The notes under the pieces: generated by a model | Databases searched by the model: none | What the model saw: only the letters and a program-made list of their open reading frames with translations | What the model was told of the DNA's origin: nothing | NCBI GenBank assembly: GCA_017415765.1 | Contig: JAFQED010000045.1 | Coordinates: 1 to 41,367 of the forward strand | From: Desulfovibrio sp. | Lineage (GTDB): Bacteria > Desulfobacterota > Desulfovibrionia > Desulfovibrionales > Desulfovibrionaceae | Direction: 5' to 3' | Length of the DNA: 41,367 bases | Made by a program: the position numbers and the translations under genes | In this document: one piece after another, positions 6,747 to 15,387 of the stretch | Numbering within the stretch: the first letter of the stretch is position 1 | Layout: every line of letters begins with the position of its first letter

Positions 6747-9700
6747 TCACTCCTTTCCTCCGGCTGGCCCGGACTGCACAAGGGCATCATCCCCAAAGCG
6801 GCGGCCATAACGCCTGTTGAGCCAGCGTGAAAACTTTTCCATATAGTAATAATAGACCGGCGTGATATAGAGGGTAACGATCTGGGAGAAGCACAGCCCC
6901 CCCACAACAGCCAGCCCCAAGGGACGCCGGGCCTCTGCTCCGGCCCCCATGCCGATGGCGATGGGTAAGGCCCCCATCAGGGCAGCCACGGTGGTCATCA
7001 TGATGGGGCGAAAACGCACATGGCAGCCCTCGGTAATGGCAGCCAACGGGTCGGTGGCGGGATTGTGCCGCTGGGCTTCCAGGGCAAAGTCCAGCATCAT
7101 GATGGCATTTTTTTTGACTATGCCGAGCAACATGATGACGCCCACAAAACCATAGAGGTCAAGCTCCATCCCGAAAAGCCAAAGTGTGGCCAAGGCCCCG
7201 AAACCCGCAGAAGGCAGACCGGAAAGGATGGTCAGCGGGTGGATGAAACTTTCGTAAAGGATGCCCAAAACAAGATAGATGACGACCACGGCCAGCAGCA
7301 GCAACCAGCCCATGCCCTGTAAGGAAGCCTGAAAGGCCTGGGCCGTCCCCTGAGACTCGGCTGAGATGCTGTCCGGCAACAGGGGATGGGCCGTAGACTC
7401 CACGGCTTCCACGGCTTCACTCAGTGCCACGCCCGGCCGCAGGTTGTACGAGATGGTCACTGCCGGGAACTGCCCGTTATGATTGACTGCAATGGGGCCT
7501 ACGCCCGGTGTGAGACTGGCCAGGGTACTGAGAGGGACCAGCTCCCCGCGAGACGAGCGCACATACAGACGTGACAGGGCAGAGCTGTCCTGCTGGAAAC
7601 GTTTTTGCAGTTCCACAAAAACGGTATAGTCATTACTGGGAGCATAGATAGTTGAAATTTCCCGTGAGCCATAGGCCGATTGCAGGGCAAGCTCTATCTG
7701 CTGCGGGCTCACCCCCAGCGCGGCGGCCCGGTTGCGGTCAATGGTCACGCGCAATTCGGGGTTGCGTATTTGGAGATCACTGTTGACATCCTGGATCTGG
7801 GGCAAAGAGCGCAGTGCGGCCTCTACCTTTTGGGCACTGTCATAGAGGGCCTCTATGTCCGGCCCGAACATGGTGTACTGGTACAAAGCCTTGGAAGAGC
7901 GTCCCCCCACATTGATGGCCGGAGGAACCCGCAGGAAAACCCGCAGGGCAGGAGAGGTATTCAGTTCCTTGCGCAGACGCTCTGCCACGGTTCCGATGGA
8001 GGGGCGTTCCCCGTGCGGTTTGGTGTAGAGCAGCAGCGTGCCGTTGTTCATGCTTTGGCTGGAGCCGACAATACCCACAATGGAGTTGAAACGGTCGATA
8101 TGGGGATGGTCACGCAAAATACTGTCCAGACTGTGTTGCGCCTTTTGCATCCCCTGGAAGGAGATACCCTGTTCGGCTTCGGTAACACCTATCAGGAAGC
8201 CCATATCTTCTGTGGGCAAGAAGCCCTTGGGCATAACCACGCCCAACCAGCCGGTGATGACGATCAGCACCAGCGAGGCCATCAGGGTGGCAAAACGTCT
8301 GCGCAATACCCAGTCCAGAGAACGGGCATAGAGGGCCGCCAGCCTGTCGAACATCCGTTCAAGTGCGCCGTACAATCCTTCATGCCCCGGTTTGTGCTGT
8401 TGCCCAGCCTTGAGGAAATAGGCACAGAGCATGGGAGTCAGCGTCAGCGAAACCACACCGGAACAGAGGATGGCCGTTATGATGACCACGGCAAACTCAT
8501 TGAACAGCCGCCCCACGATGCCACCCATGAACAGTACAGGCAGGAAGACTGCCGCCAGCGAGATGGTCATGGAGACAATGGTGAAGCCAATTTCACGAGA
8601 ACCATCAAAAGCCGCCGAAAGTGGATCCTTGCCCATTTCCTGATGGCGGACAATGTTTTCAAGCATGACAATGGCGTCATCCACCACAAAGCCCACGGCC
8701 AGCGTCAGGGCCATGAGCGAGAGGTTGTTCAGGCTGTATCCGCACACGGCCATGATGGCAAAGGTGGATATGACCGACATGGGCAGAGCCAGGCTGGGGA
8801 TGATGGTGGCGGGCAGGTTGCGAAGGAACAGAAAGATGACCAGCACCACCAGAAAAACCGTCAGCACGAGGGTGAACTGTACTTCGGCCACGGATTCTCG
8901 GATAGTTTCCGAGCGGTCGTATTGTACTTCAACCGTAACCGATGGCGGCAGTTGTTGTTGCAATCCCGGCAGGAGTGCACGAATGGCGTCCACCACCTCC
9001 ACGGTATTGCTGCCGGGCTGGCGTTCCACGGCCAGGGTGATGCAGGGCGCGCCATTGGTCCCCCATGCGATCTGCTTGTCCTGCTCAACGCCGTCCACCA
9101 CCTCACCCAGATCACGCAAACGCACGGGGGCACCATTGCGGTAGGCCACGACCGTATCCTGAAAGGTGCGCGCATCAAACATCTGCCCGGATGCCTTGAT
9201 GGAGCGTGAACGCTCCTGCCCCTCCAGCGAACCTGTGGGCAGCATGGAGTTGGCCGCAGCTACAGCATCTGCCACTTCGTCAATGCCCAAGCCGCGTGTG
9301 GCAAGCTCATCAGGGTCAAGCTGGACACGCACCGCGTATTTTTTCTGTCCGTAGATAATAACCTGTGCTACCCCCGCCACCATGGAGAGTCGCTGGCCGA
9401 TAAGCGTATCCGCATATTCGTTAAGACGGTAGAGCGGCAGGGTATCGGAAGAAACTCGCAGGTAAAAGATGGGCATATCCGCCGGGTTGACCTTGCGAAA
9501 GCTGGGCGGTGTGGTCATGCTGACAGGCAGCCGGCGTTGAGCCAGACCAATGGCGGATTGCACGTCCAGGGCTGCGGCGTCAATATCGCGATCCAGGTCA
9601 AACTGGATGGTAATGCGGGTACGGCCTGCCGCATTGACCGAGGAAATGGAATTGATGCCCGCAATGGTAAAAAGTTCCTTTTCCAGCGGAGTTGCCACGG

Positions 9701-9884
9701 AGGCGGCCATGGTTTCCGGGTCTGCACCAGACAGGTCTGCCCTGACCTGGATAGTAGGAAAGTCCACATTGGGGAGCTGGTTGACAGGTAGGCTCCTGTA
9801 GCCGGCAGCACCGAAAAAAAGCATGCCAAGCATCAGCAGCACCGTGGCCACGGGACGGCGGATGAAAAGAGCGGCGATGTTCAT
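6747..9884 (-). CDS. RND-family efflux pump, inner-membrane subunit (MdtB/MdtC-like)
   Basis: A protein of 1045 residues starting MNIAALFIRRPVAT, the usual RND opening; upstream in-frame codons lack a ribosome site. It has 12 expected membrane segments with the two large periplasmic loops. The proton relay is intact: paired Asp in VGFVVDDAIVMLEN (TM4) and Lys in GIVKKNAIMMLDF (TM10). The segment TTPPSFRKVNPADMPIFYLRVSS matches the MdtB/MdtC branch. It should export drugs or amphiphiles with a periplasmic adaptor and an outer-membrane channel. Neither partner is encoded in the window: cbiB precedes it by about 106 bases and a Cys-cluster protein overlaps its end, so it must borrow partners. 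Confidence 0.93.
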   Translation of the reverse strand: MNIAALFIRRPVATVLLMLGMLFFGAAGYRSLPVNQLPNVDFPTIQVRADLSGADPETMAASVATPLEKELFTIAGINSISSVNAAGRTRITIQFDLDRDIDAAALDVQSAIGLAQRRLPVSMTTPPSFRKVNPADMPIFYLRVSSDTLPLYRLNEYADTLIGQRLSMVAGVAQVIIYGQKKYAVRVQLDPDELATRGLGIDEVADAVAAANSMLPTGSLEGQERSRSIKASGQMFDARTFQDTVVAYRNGAPVRLRDLGEVVDGVEQDKQIAWGTNGAPCITLAVERQPGSNTVEVVDAIRALLPGLQQQLPPSVTVEVQYDRSETIRESVAEVQFTLVLTVFLVVLVIFLFLRNLPATIIPSLALPMSVISTFAIMAVCGYSLNNLSLMALTLAVGFVVDDAIVMLENIVRHQEMGKDPLSAAFDGSREIGFTIVSMTISLAAVFLPVLFMGGIVGRLFNEFAVVIITAILCSGVVSLTLTPMLCAYFLKAGQQHKPGHEGLYGALERMFDRLAALYARSLDWVLRRRFATLMASLVLIVITGWLGVVMPKGFLPTEDMGFLIGVTEAEQGISFQGMQKAQHSLDSILRDHPHIDRFNSIVGIVGSSQSMNNGTLLLYTKPHGERPSIGTVAERLRKELNTSPALRVFLRVPPAINVGGRSSKALYQYTMFGPDIEALYDSAQKVEAALRSLPQIQDVNSDLQIRNPELRVTIDRNRAAALGVSPQQIELALQSAYGSREISTIYAPSNDYTVFVELQKRFQQDSSALSRLYVRSSRGELVPLSTLASLTPGVGPIAVNHNGQFPAVTISYNLRPGVALSEAVEAVESTAHPLLPDSISAESQGTAQAFQASLQGMGWLLLLAVVVIYLVLGILYESFIHPLTILSGLPSAGFGALATLWLFGMELDLYGFVGVIMLLGIVKKNAIMMLDFALEAQRHNPATDPLAAITEGCHVRFRPIMMTTVAALMGALPIAIGMGAGAEARRPLGLAVVGGLCFSQIVTLYITPVYYYYMEKFSRWLNRRYGRRFGDDALVQSGPAGGKE

Positions 9885-9990
9885 GCCTCTGATTATGCTG
9901 GCAGCCCAGCCGCGAGACAAGAAAAAAATGTGCAGAGAACTGAAAAAAGGAGACGGTGCAGCAGCCTGATCGATGTGGCTTGGGGTTATG

Positions 9991-11055
9991 TCAGACGACA
10001 AGCCGTAATCCGAGACAGCAAACCCACAGGCTCAGGCCACCCAGTATGGTTCCTTGTCGGATAAGGGCACAGAGGGCGTGCAAACGGGCAGTATCCCAGG
10101 GCGAGGCTTCTGACTGCGGCGGGCCAAGCCACGGTTTTTGTACCATTTGACCAAAATAGACCGATGGCCCGGCCATGCGCGCTCCACACAGCCAGGCACA
10201 GGCAGCCATACTCCAGCCTGAGTTGGGGCTGGGCATCCCCTTTGCCTGACTGGCCAGCACACGAACCCCCGGCCAGTGTCCTGACCAGATACGGTCGGCA
10301 GCTCGCCAGTGTTGCAGCACAGTGTCTGTCAGCCAGAGTAAAGCTGCCGACAGGCGTGCCGGGATAAAAGCCAGCATATCGTCTGCCCGTGCCCCGGCCC
10401 AGCCCAACCAACGCCAGCGCGGGGTCAGATAGCCCCACATGGAATCTGTGGTGCTGACAGCCTTGTAGAGCCACAGTCCTACAGGCCCGGTCAGCAAAAG
10501 CCAGAAAAACGGGGCGACCACGGCATCGGTAAAATTTTCCGAAAGGGTGTCGGCCAGGGTTTTTCGCATCAGGGGGCGGTCCATCTGGCTGGTGTCACGG
10601 CTCACCAGCCATGAAAGGGCTTCACGTCCCCCGGCAAGGGAGCATGTCTCCACCCGGCGCAGAACAATGCTGCCAGTACGCAGCAAACTGCCCGCAGCCA
10701 GCCCGGCCCAGGCCAGGTAGATGGCTGCCAGTGTCCCCAGCAGAGGCAGTGCCAGGCACAGGCGTACTACAAAAGCGGTCACTGCCAAAAGGCACAGCAG
10801 GCAAACCAGCCCTGCCAGTCGCCCGCGCAGGGACAAGCCAGAGCAAGTCGTATTTTCAGCATTATCCTGTCTGACTGTCATCCAGTGCCGGGCCGGGCCT
10901 TCCAGCCAGTGCAGTAGCCGCCCCAATGCACAGACCGGATGCGGCCACGGCAGCCGTGGGTCACCAAGACAAAGGTCAAGCAACAAGGCCAGTGGGGCCA
11001 GCCACCAGCAATCCCAGACGGAAAAGGGGAAAAGACAGGAAACGATGTTGCCCAT
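9991..11055 (-). CDS. cbiB: adenosylcobinamide-phosphate synthase
   Basis: A protein of about 354 residues, polytopic membrane. It catalyses attachment of the aminopropanol arm to adenosylcobyric acid in cobalamin synthesis (CbiB, also called CobD). Diagnostic segments are WPHPVCALGRLLHWLE, LSENFTDAVVAPFFW, STTDSMWGY, DDMLAFIPARLSA and SPNSGWSMAACAWLCGARMAGP, all in family order. The ATG at 11055 overlaps the TrmL stop (TGATG); a GTG nine bases earlier is a weaker option. No other cobalamin genes lie here, so this gene is separated from the pathway operon. The final 60 residues are hydrophobic and typical. Confidence 0.93.
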   Translation of the reverse strand: MGNIVSCLFPFSVWDCWWLAPLALLLDLCLGDPRLPWPHPVCALGRLLHWLEGPARHWMTVRQDNAENTTCSGLSLRGRLAGLVCLLCLLAVTAFVVRLCLALPLLGTLAAIYLAWAGLAAGSLLRTGSIVLRRVETCSLAGGREALSWLVSRDTSQMDRPLMRKTLADTLSENFTDAVVAPFFWLLLTGPVGLWLYKAVSTTDSMWGYLTPRWRWLGWAGARADDMLAFIPARLSAALLWLTDTVLQHWRAADRIWSGHWPGVRVLASQAKGMPSPNSGWSMAACAWLCGARMAGPSVYFGQMVQKPWLGPPQSEASPWDTARLHALCALIRQGTILGGLSLWVCCLGLRLVV

Positions 11056-11537
11056 CAGCTCCACGTCTCCAGCAGACCGGTACGCGACAGAGCCGCATAG
11101 AGCACAATGCCCGCAGCCGTAGCAAGATTGATACTGCGGACACCCCCTTCACGCATGGGGATACGCACATGATGCGGCGTAGCTGCCAAAAGCTCCTGCG
11201 GCAGACCTCGTGTTTCCGGGCCAAACACAAGGGCGTCATCTGCCGCAAAGGCAAAATGCTGCAACGGTGTGGGCTGATGGCTGGAACGGGCTGTGGTCAT
11301 AACCCAGCGTTCATTGCCGGGGCGATTGGGCCTTGTGGCAAATGCAGACCAGCTTGGCCAGGTGACAAGGATCACATTGGGCCAATAGTCCAGGCCAGCC
11401 CGTTTAAGATAACGGTCTTCCAGCTTGAAACCCAGCGGCTCGATAAGGTGGAGTTCTGTACCGGTGGCTGCACACAGGCGCGCTACATTCCCGGTATTGG
11501 GTGGTATTTCCGGTTCAAACAGGACGATCCGTGGCAT
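11055..11537 (-). CDS. trmL: tRNA (cytidine/uridine-34 2'-O) methyltransferase, SPOUT family
   Basis: A protein of 160 residues, the usual TrmL length. It methylates the ribose of the wobble base in certain leucine tRNAs using S-adenosylmethionine. SPOUT knot motifs are IVLFEPEIPPNTGNVARLC at the N-terminus, LVFGPETRGLP in the middle and IPMREGGVRSINLATAAGIV at the end, which forms the cofactor-binding trefoil. AGGAG sits ahead of the ATG and overlaps the hydantoinase-like gene's end. The start is five bases past that stop codon, so the genes are probably cotranscribed. Confidence 0.93.
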   Translation of the reverse strand: MPRIVLFEPEIPPNTGNVARLCAATGTELHLIEPLGFKLEDRYLKRAGLDYWPNVILVTWPSWSAFATRPNRPGNERWVMTTARSSHQPTPLQHFAFAADDALVFGPETRGLPQELLAATPHHVRIPMREGGVRSINLATAAGIVLYAALSRTGLLETWS

Positions 11538-11542
11538 CCAAG

Positions 11543-13294
11543 TTACTCCTGTTCTGGCAGATCCACGCTGCCGACAAGGCCCGGTTTGGTCTGGCAGACC
11601 ACACGAATATCTCTGGATCCATAGCCGCCATCATCCAGTGTGGCAAATATGTCAGATTCCGTTACCTCAAGTTCGATCCCCTCAACTCCCAGTTCCGCCA
11701 GATGGGCAGAAAGCACTTCTGTGGCGCGGGACTTTGCCGCTGCCAGATTGAAAGCCTTGTCGACAGGTTCTTCCAGCTCAAGTGTGGGGACGCGCAAGAA
11801 CCTGCGCCCGGTGTCAGCATACAGTTCAAGACTGTGGCTGGGCAGGGTGAGTGCGGCCCCCACGGCATTGGCCACAGCAGTATGGGGTGGGCAGTTAACC
11901 GGTAAGCCCATTGCCTGTTCCAGTCGCTCGCGCAGACAATGGGCTGGGCCTCCCACCAGCCAGACCCGCGTGGGACGAACCGCGTGGGCAGCGCGTAACG
12001 CAGCCAGGGTATAAATGGGCCGGGCATTGATCCGCTGCAAAAGACTGTCAGCTCCTTCCCGAATTTGGCGCATGGCGTCGTCCACAGCCAGACGGACTAG
12101 AGTTTCAGGATCAAGGCCGTGCCGTGCTGCCAAACCTGCCAGACTATCCTGTGAAGCTGACACGTTACCACGCCCTTCCAGCCCGGTTACAGTCCTGGCC
12201 GCATCCAGAACATTGAGGGCATCAAGCAGGGTTGGCCTCTGCCCGCCAAAGGCTGCTGCCGGGCCGTAGCGTTCCGGCCCTACAGCAACGAGCAGGCTGT
12301 CGCCCTGCCTGACGGGACGGAGACAGGAATCCCCTCCCACACCAATGGAGTGGCAGGCCAAGGCCCGTACCAGAGTACGCCGTCCCAGCAAAGACATACC
12401 ATCGCGCTCCATGACCGGCGAACCGTACAAAAGAAGAGCCATATCCGTTGTTGTACCGCCCATGTCAAGGAGAAGGGCGCACTCTTCTGCACTTGTTGGG
12501 CACAGGGCCATGACGCCCATAACGCTGGCTGCCGGGCCGGACAGGATGGACTGTACCGGTGACTGCCGGGCAACAGCAAGGGGCATCGCGCCACCGTCAG
12601 CCTTGAGCAGACGGGGAGCAGCAGAGATACCAGCTCCTGCAAGGGCAGCCTCAACAGCATCCAGAAAGGTATTTTGCAGATTGGCCACAGCAGCATTGAA
12701 ATAGGCCGTGGCGATGCGTCGGGGGAAATTGAGCTGCCCCGAAAAGCTGTGACCCATGCTCACGGGCAGACCGGAAGCCGTATGGGCAGCCACAGCCATA
12801 CGTTTTTCATGGGCAGGTTCGCGGGGAGAAAACTTGCTCACGCAGGCTATGGCATCCACGCCCTGCTGTGCCCACTGTGCAGCCGCATGTGTCAACGGGG
12901 TCAGATCCAGTGGGCTGACTTCTGTACCACGGTGATCCAGGCCCCCCGGCACGATGCAGACATGTTCCCCCAGCGCAAAACGCTCTGGCCGCAAACCAGG
13001 CCCGGCCGCCAGGGCCAGACCAACCGTATCAGCCCTGCCCTGTACCAGCGCATTGACAGCCAGTGTAGCACCTATACTGACACTTGCCGCCGTGTCCAGA
13101 TCCTTTTCACAGCCCGTTGCCTGTGCTTCGCTGCGCAGGGCGTCCAATGCCTGTCTGATAGTTGCGGGGAGATCCGCATGGTTCGTCCTGACCTTGGCTG
13201 CTGCTGCCAGATGCCAGCGTCCGGCGTACTCTTCCCGCAGCAGGACAGCATCCGTGTGAGTTCCACCCGCATCAATGCCAAGAAGCCCCCGCAT
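11543..13294 (-). CDS. hydantoinase/oxoprolinase A-family protein
   Basis: A protein of 583 residues when counted from the second of two adjacent ATGs; the AGGGGGG tract is better spaced to this one. It has the HyuA N-terminal actin-like fold: GIDAGGTHTDAVLL at the start (phosphate loop 1), SIGATLAVNALVQG, VSKFSPREPAHE, DGGAMPL, SILSGPAASVMG and LLDMGGTTTDMALL (phosphate loop 2). These match hydantoinase A/N-methylhydantoinase A proteins, which cleave cyclic amides with ATP. No HyuB partner is present, and the protein is shorter than the catabolic enzymes. Stand-alone members of this family are of unproven substrate. It follows the Hsp70-like gene by about 47 bases. Confidence 0.85.
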   Translation of the reverse strand: MRGLLGIDAGGTHTDAVLLREEYAGRWHLAAAAKVRTNHADLPATIRQALDALRSEAQATGCEKDLDTAASVSIGATLAVNALVQGRADTVGLALAAGPGLRPERFALGEHVCIVPGGLDHRGTEVSPLDLTPLTHAAAQWAQQGVDAIACVSKFSPREPAHEKRMAVAAHTASGLPVSMGHSFSGQLNFPRRIATAYFNAAVANLQNTFLDAVEAALAGAGISAAPRLLKADGGAMPLAVARQSPVQSILSGPAASVMGVMALCPTSAEECALLLDMGGTTTDMALLLYGSPVMERDGMSLLGRRTLVRALACHSIGVGGDSCLRPVRQGDSLLVAVGPERYGPAAAFGGQRPTLLDALNVLDAARTVTGLEGRGNVSASQDSLAGLAARHGLDPETLVRLAVDDAMRQIREGADSLLQRINARPIYTLAALRAAHAVRPTRVWLVGGPAHCLRERLEQAMGLPVNCPPHTAVANAVGAALTLPSHSLELYADTGRRFLRVPTLELEEPVDKAFNLAAAKSRATEVLSAHLAELGVEGIELEVTESDIFATLDDGGYGSRDIRVVCQTKPGLVGSVDLPEQE

Positions 13295-13341
13295 CATCCC
13301 CCCCTCGTATCGTACAAACGGTAACAGCGACTGGCTGACCG

Positions 13342-15387
13342 CTATCCGGCCAAACGTACCTGATTGAGCACTGTCAGCCGGGCCAGCATGGAGTGCAGGG
13401 CTTGCCTCAGCTTACGCCCTGTCTCATCAGTCATGTCCGCCAACACTTCATCAAGAGCCTTACCCAAGGCTTTTTCGATGTAGGCCATATTCTTTTCGAC
13501 AATCTTCCGACGATTTTTTTCCGTAAGCAGAAAACTCGGCAGACGACGCTTCCACAAAAAGCCTTTGGCAACCTTGCCAAGCCCCCAAACACCGGCAAAG
13601 GCCACACCTCCTCCCAGTACCGCCGAAACAGGTTCGCCGGTATGGGCGATGGCTCCGCCCACGGCATAGGCAGCAATGCCCGGCAAAACAGCCGTGGCCA
13701 TAAAATCCATGATGTTGAGAAAGGCCAGACGTGTTACCTTGACACTGACGGCATCCAGAAAATCCTGTGTAAGGCTGCGGGCAGAAAAGGCAAAGCGCGG
13801 GGTCAGAAAAACCCCGTTTTCCTTGAGCCAAACCCTGAAGCGTTGTTGCAGTTCAAATTCCAGTTCTGTACGCAGTGCCTCTGTTTTTTCACTGATGACA
13901 GTCAGCAGACCCGTGTCACCCCGGATATTATCACTGAAGGCTTTTTCCAGCTCCTGTACTGTCCTGCTGTTTTTCTGGGCGTCCTCCAGTACAGGCATGA
14001 TGTCCCGCTCCACTATACGTTCGGTACAGAGACGTACGATCTGGCTGGCCTGGCGTGCAAAGAGACTGCGTACCGTGCTGCACGCTTCTTCGGCAAAGTT
14101 TTCTAGCTTTTCCTCCAGCAGGGCCCGAACCCTGACATGCGAAGCAGAAAGAAGAGGATAGAGGGCCAAGCCACAGGCAATATCCTCATAGGTGCGGCGG
14201 CTGACGGTGCAGGTGGCCGCCGGGAATATCTCGCTTGCCATCTGGCTGACAAAGAACCAGCGGCTGCTGCCACCCGTGAGGATGACTTTGTGGATGTCAC
14301 GACTGTCTCCCGCCGCACGTAGGATGGTCTTGAACCACGAAAGAAGCCCGATACGCCGCCCTTCCAGCATGTCGCGGGCTTCGGGACTGAGTCCCCCCTG
14401 TCCCAGATAGGGAGCCAGCATTTCCAGCATGGCCGGGGTTGCCGTATAATTTTCGGCATCACGGATAAAGGACTCCAGGCTGTAGCCATGCACATAGCTT
14501 TCACGGGCCTGTCCAGATTTGTCGCGCCAGGTGGCCCGAAGGACCACGCCCCTTTTTTCTGCTTCTGCCGGGGTTGCGTCTTGCCCATGTGTATCCTGGG
14601 CTTTGCCAGTGTCTGCCTGTGCTGCTCGTATCAGTCGGGCCTGGGCTTCGGAAAAACGCTCTTTTTCACCCTTGCAGACTATCCAGTGAATAAAATAGGT
14701 ACTGTCCGAGACCGGGGCCTCGCGGGCAAAGTCGGTATCGTGGGCACAAAAGACCTGAAAAAAAAGGTCATCAAACAGCCGCCCGCCAAACAGGGCATCA
14801 CCATTACTCTGGAGTACTTCCATCCGCTCCAGGGTGGTGAAATCACAGGTACCACCACCAAAGTCTAGGATCAGGGCCTTGCTCTCCACATCCTCAATGT
14901 CCAGTGCTCCCGTTTGCAAACAGGAAATCAGGGCAGCATCGGATTCGCGTACAAAGGAAGGACGGGGCCACCCTGCATCCAGAAAACAGCGGGCAAGATT
15001 GAGGCTGAAGTCTTCACGGGTGCGTGAGGGCATACCTACATAGACCAGGCTGTCCGGCTCCAGTGTTCCTTCGGGCAGAGCCACGCGCAGACCATGCAGG
15101 AAATCTGTCATCCAGCGTATGGCCTCACTGTGACCGTGGGCGATTTCGGGCTTGAACTGGCAACGCAGCTCGCGGCGTCCCTGCTGGGCACGGTTGGTGT
15201 GGTATTCGCTTTCTGCGATATTCCCCACCAGCAGCGGCTTGTTATCCTCATAAAGGACCACGGTGGCAATACCGCCGGAATTATCGCTGATACGAGGCAG
15301 GATAAGCGGTTTTGGCGCGTGGGAAGTACCGTCTGAACCATAGATATAGGTATTGCTGGTACCCATGTCCATGCCAAGGATTTTCAT
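13342..15387 (-). CDS. Hsp70-like ATPase with C-terminal membrane hairpin
   Basis: A protein of 681 residues. The N-terminal 390 residues are an actin/Hsp70 nucleotide-binding domain: GMDMGTSNTYIYG (phosphate 1, residues 5-17), LILDFGGGTCDFT (phosphate 2, about 172-184) and VILTGGSSRWFFV (adenosine, 368-380). An insertion at about 250-285 is rich in Ala, Gln and Lys. The DnaK substrate-binding domain is absent. Instead there is a long helical region, then a Gly/Ala-rich hydrophobic hairpin at about 563-612 (VLPGIAAYAVGGAIAH, VLGGGVAFAGVWGLGKVA) and a basic helical tail. It starts by ATGA overlap with the membrane-protein gene, so they are a pair. It may be a membrane-associated chaperone-like or mechanochemical ATPase; the function is unknown. 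Confidence 0.85.
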   Translation of the reverse strand: MKILGMDMGTSNTYIYGSDGTSHAPKPLILPRISDNSGGIATVVLYEDNKPLLVGNIAESEYHTNRAQQGRRELRCQFKPEIAHGHSEAIRWMTDFLHGLRVALPEGTLEPDSLVYVGMPSRTREDFSLNLARCFLDAGWPRPSFVRESDAALISCLQTGALDIEDVESKALILDFGGGTCDFTTLERMEVLQSNGDALFGGRLFDDLFFQVFCAHDTDFAREAPVSDSTYFIHWIVCKGEKERFSEAQARLIRAAQADTGKAQDTHGQDATPAEAEKRGVVLRATWRDKSGQARESYVHGYSLESFIRDAENYTATPAMLEMLAPYLGQGGLSPEARDMLEGRRIGLLSWFKTILRAAGDSRDIHKVILTGGSSRWFFVSQMASEIFPAATCTVSRRTYEDIACGLALYPLLSASHVRVRALLEEKLENFAEEACSTVRSLFARQASQIVRLCTERIVERDIMPVLEDAQKNSRTVQELEKAFSDNIRGDTGLLTVISEKTEALRTELEFELQQRFRVWLKENGVFLTPRFAFSARSLTQDFLDAVSVKVTRLAFLNIMDFMATAVLPGIAAYAVGGAIAHTGEPVSAVLGGGVAFAGVWGLGKVAKGFLWKRRLPSFLLTEKNRRKIVEKNMAYIEKALGKALDEVLADMTDETGRKLRQALHSMLARLTVLNQVRLAG

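Noticed and set aside
7680-9209. rightward open frame of about 510 codons inside the RND gene
   Set aside because: Antisense shadow of a clear RND pump; its His/Gln/Gly-rich composition is typical of a shadow frame in GC-rich DNA.
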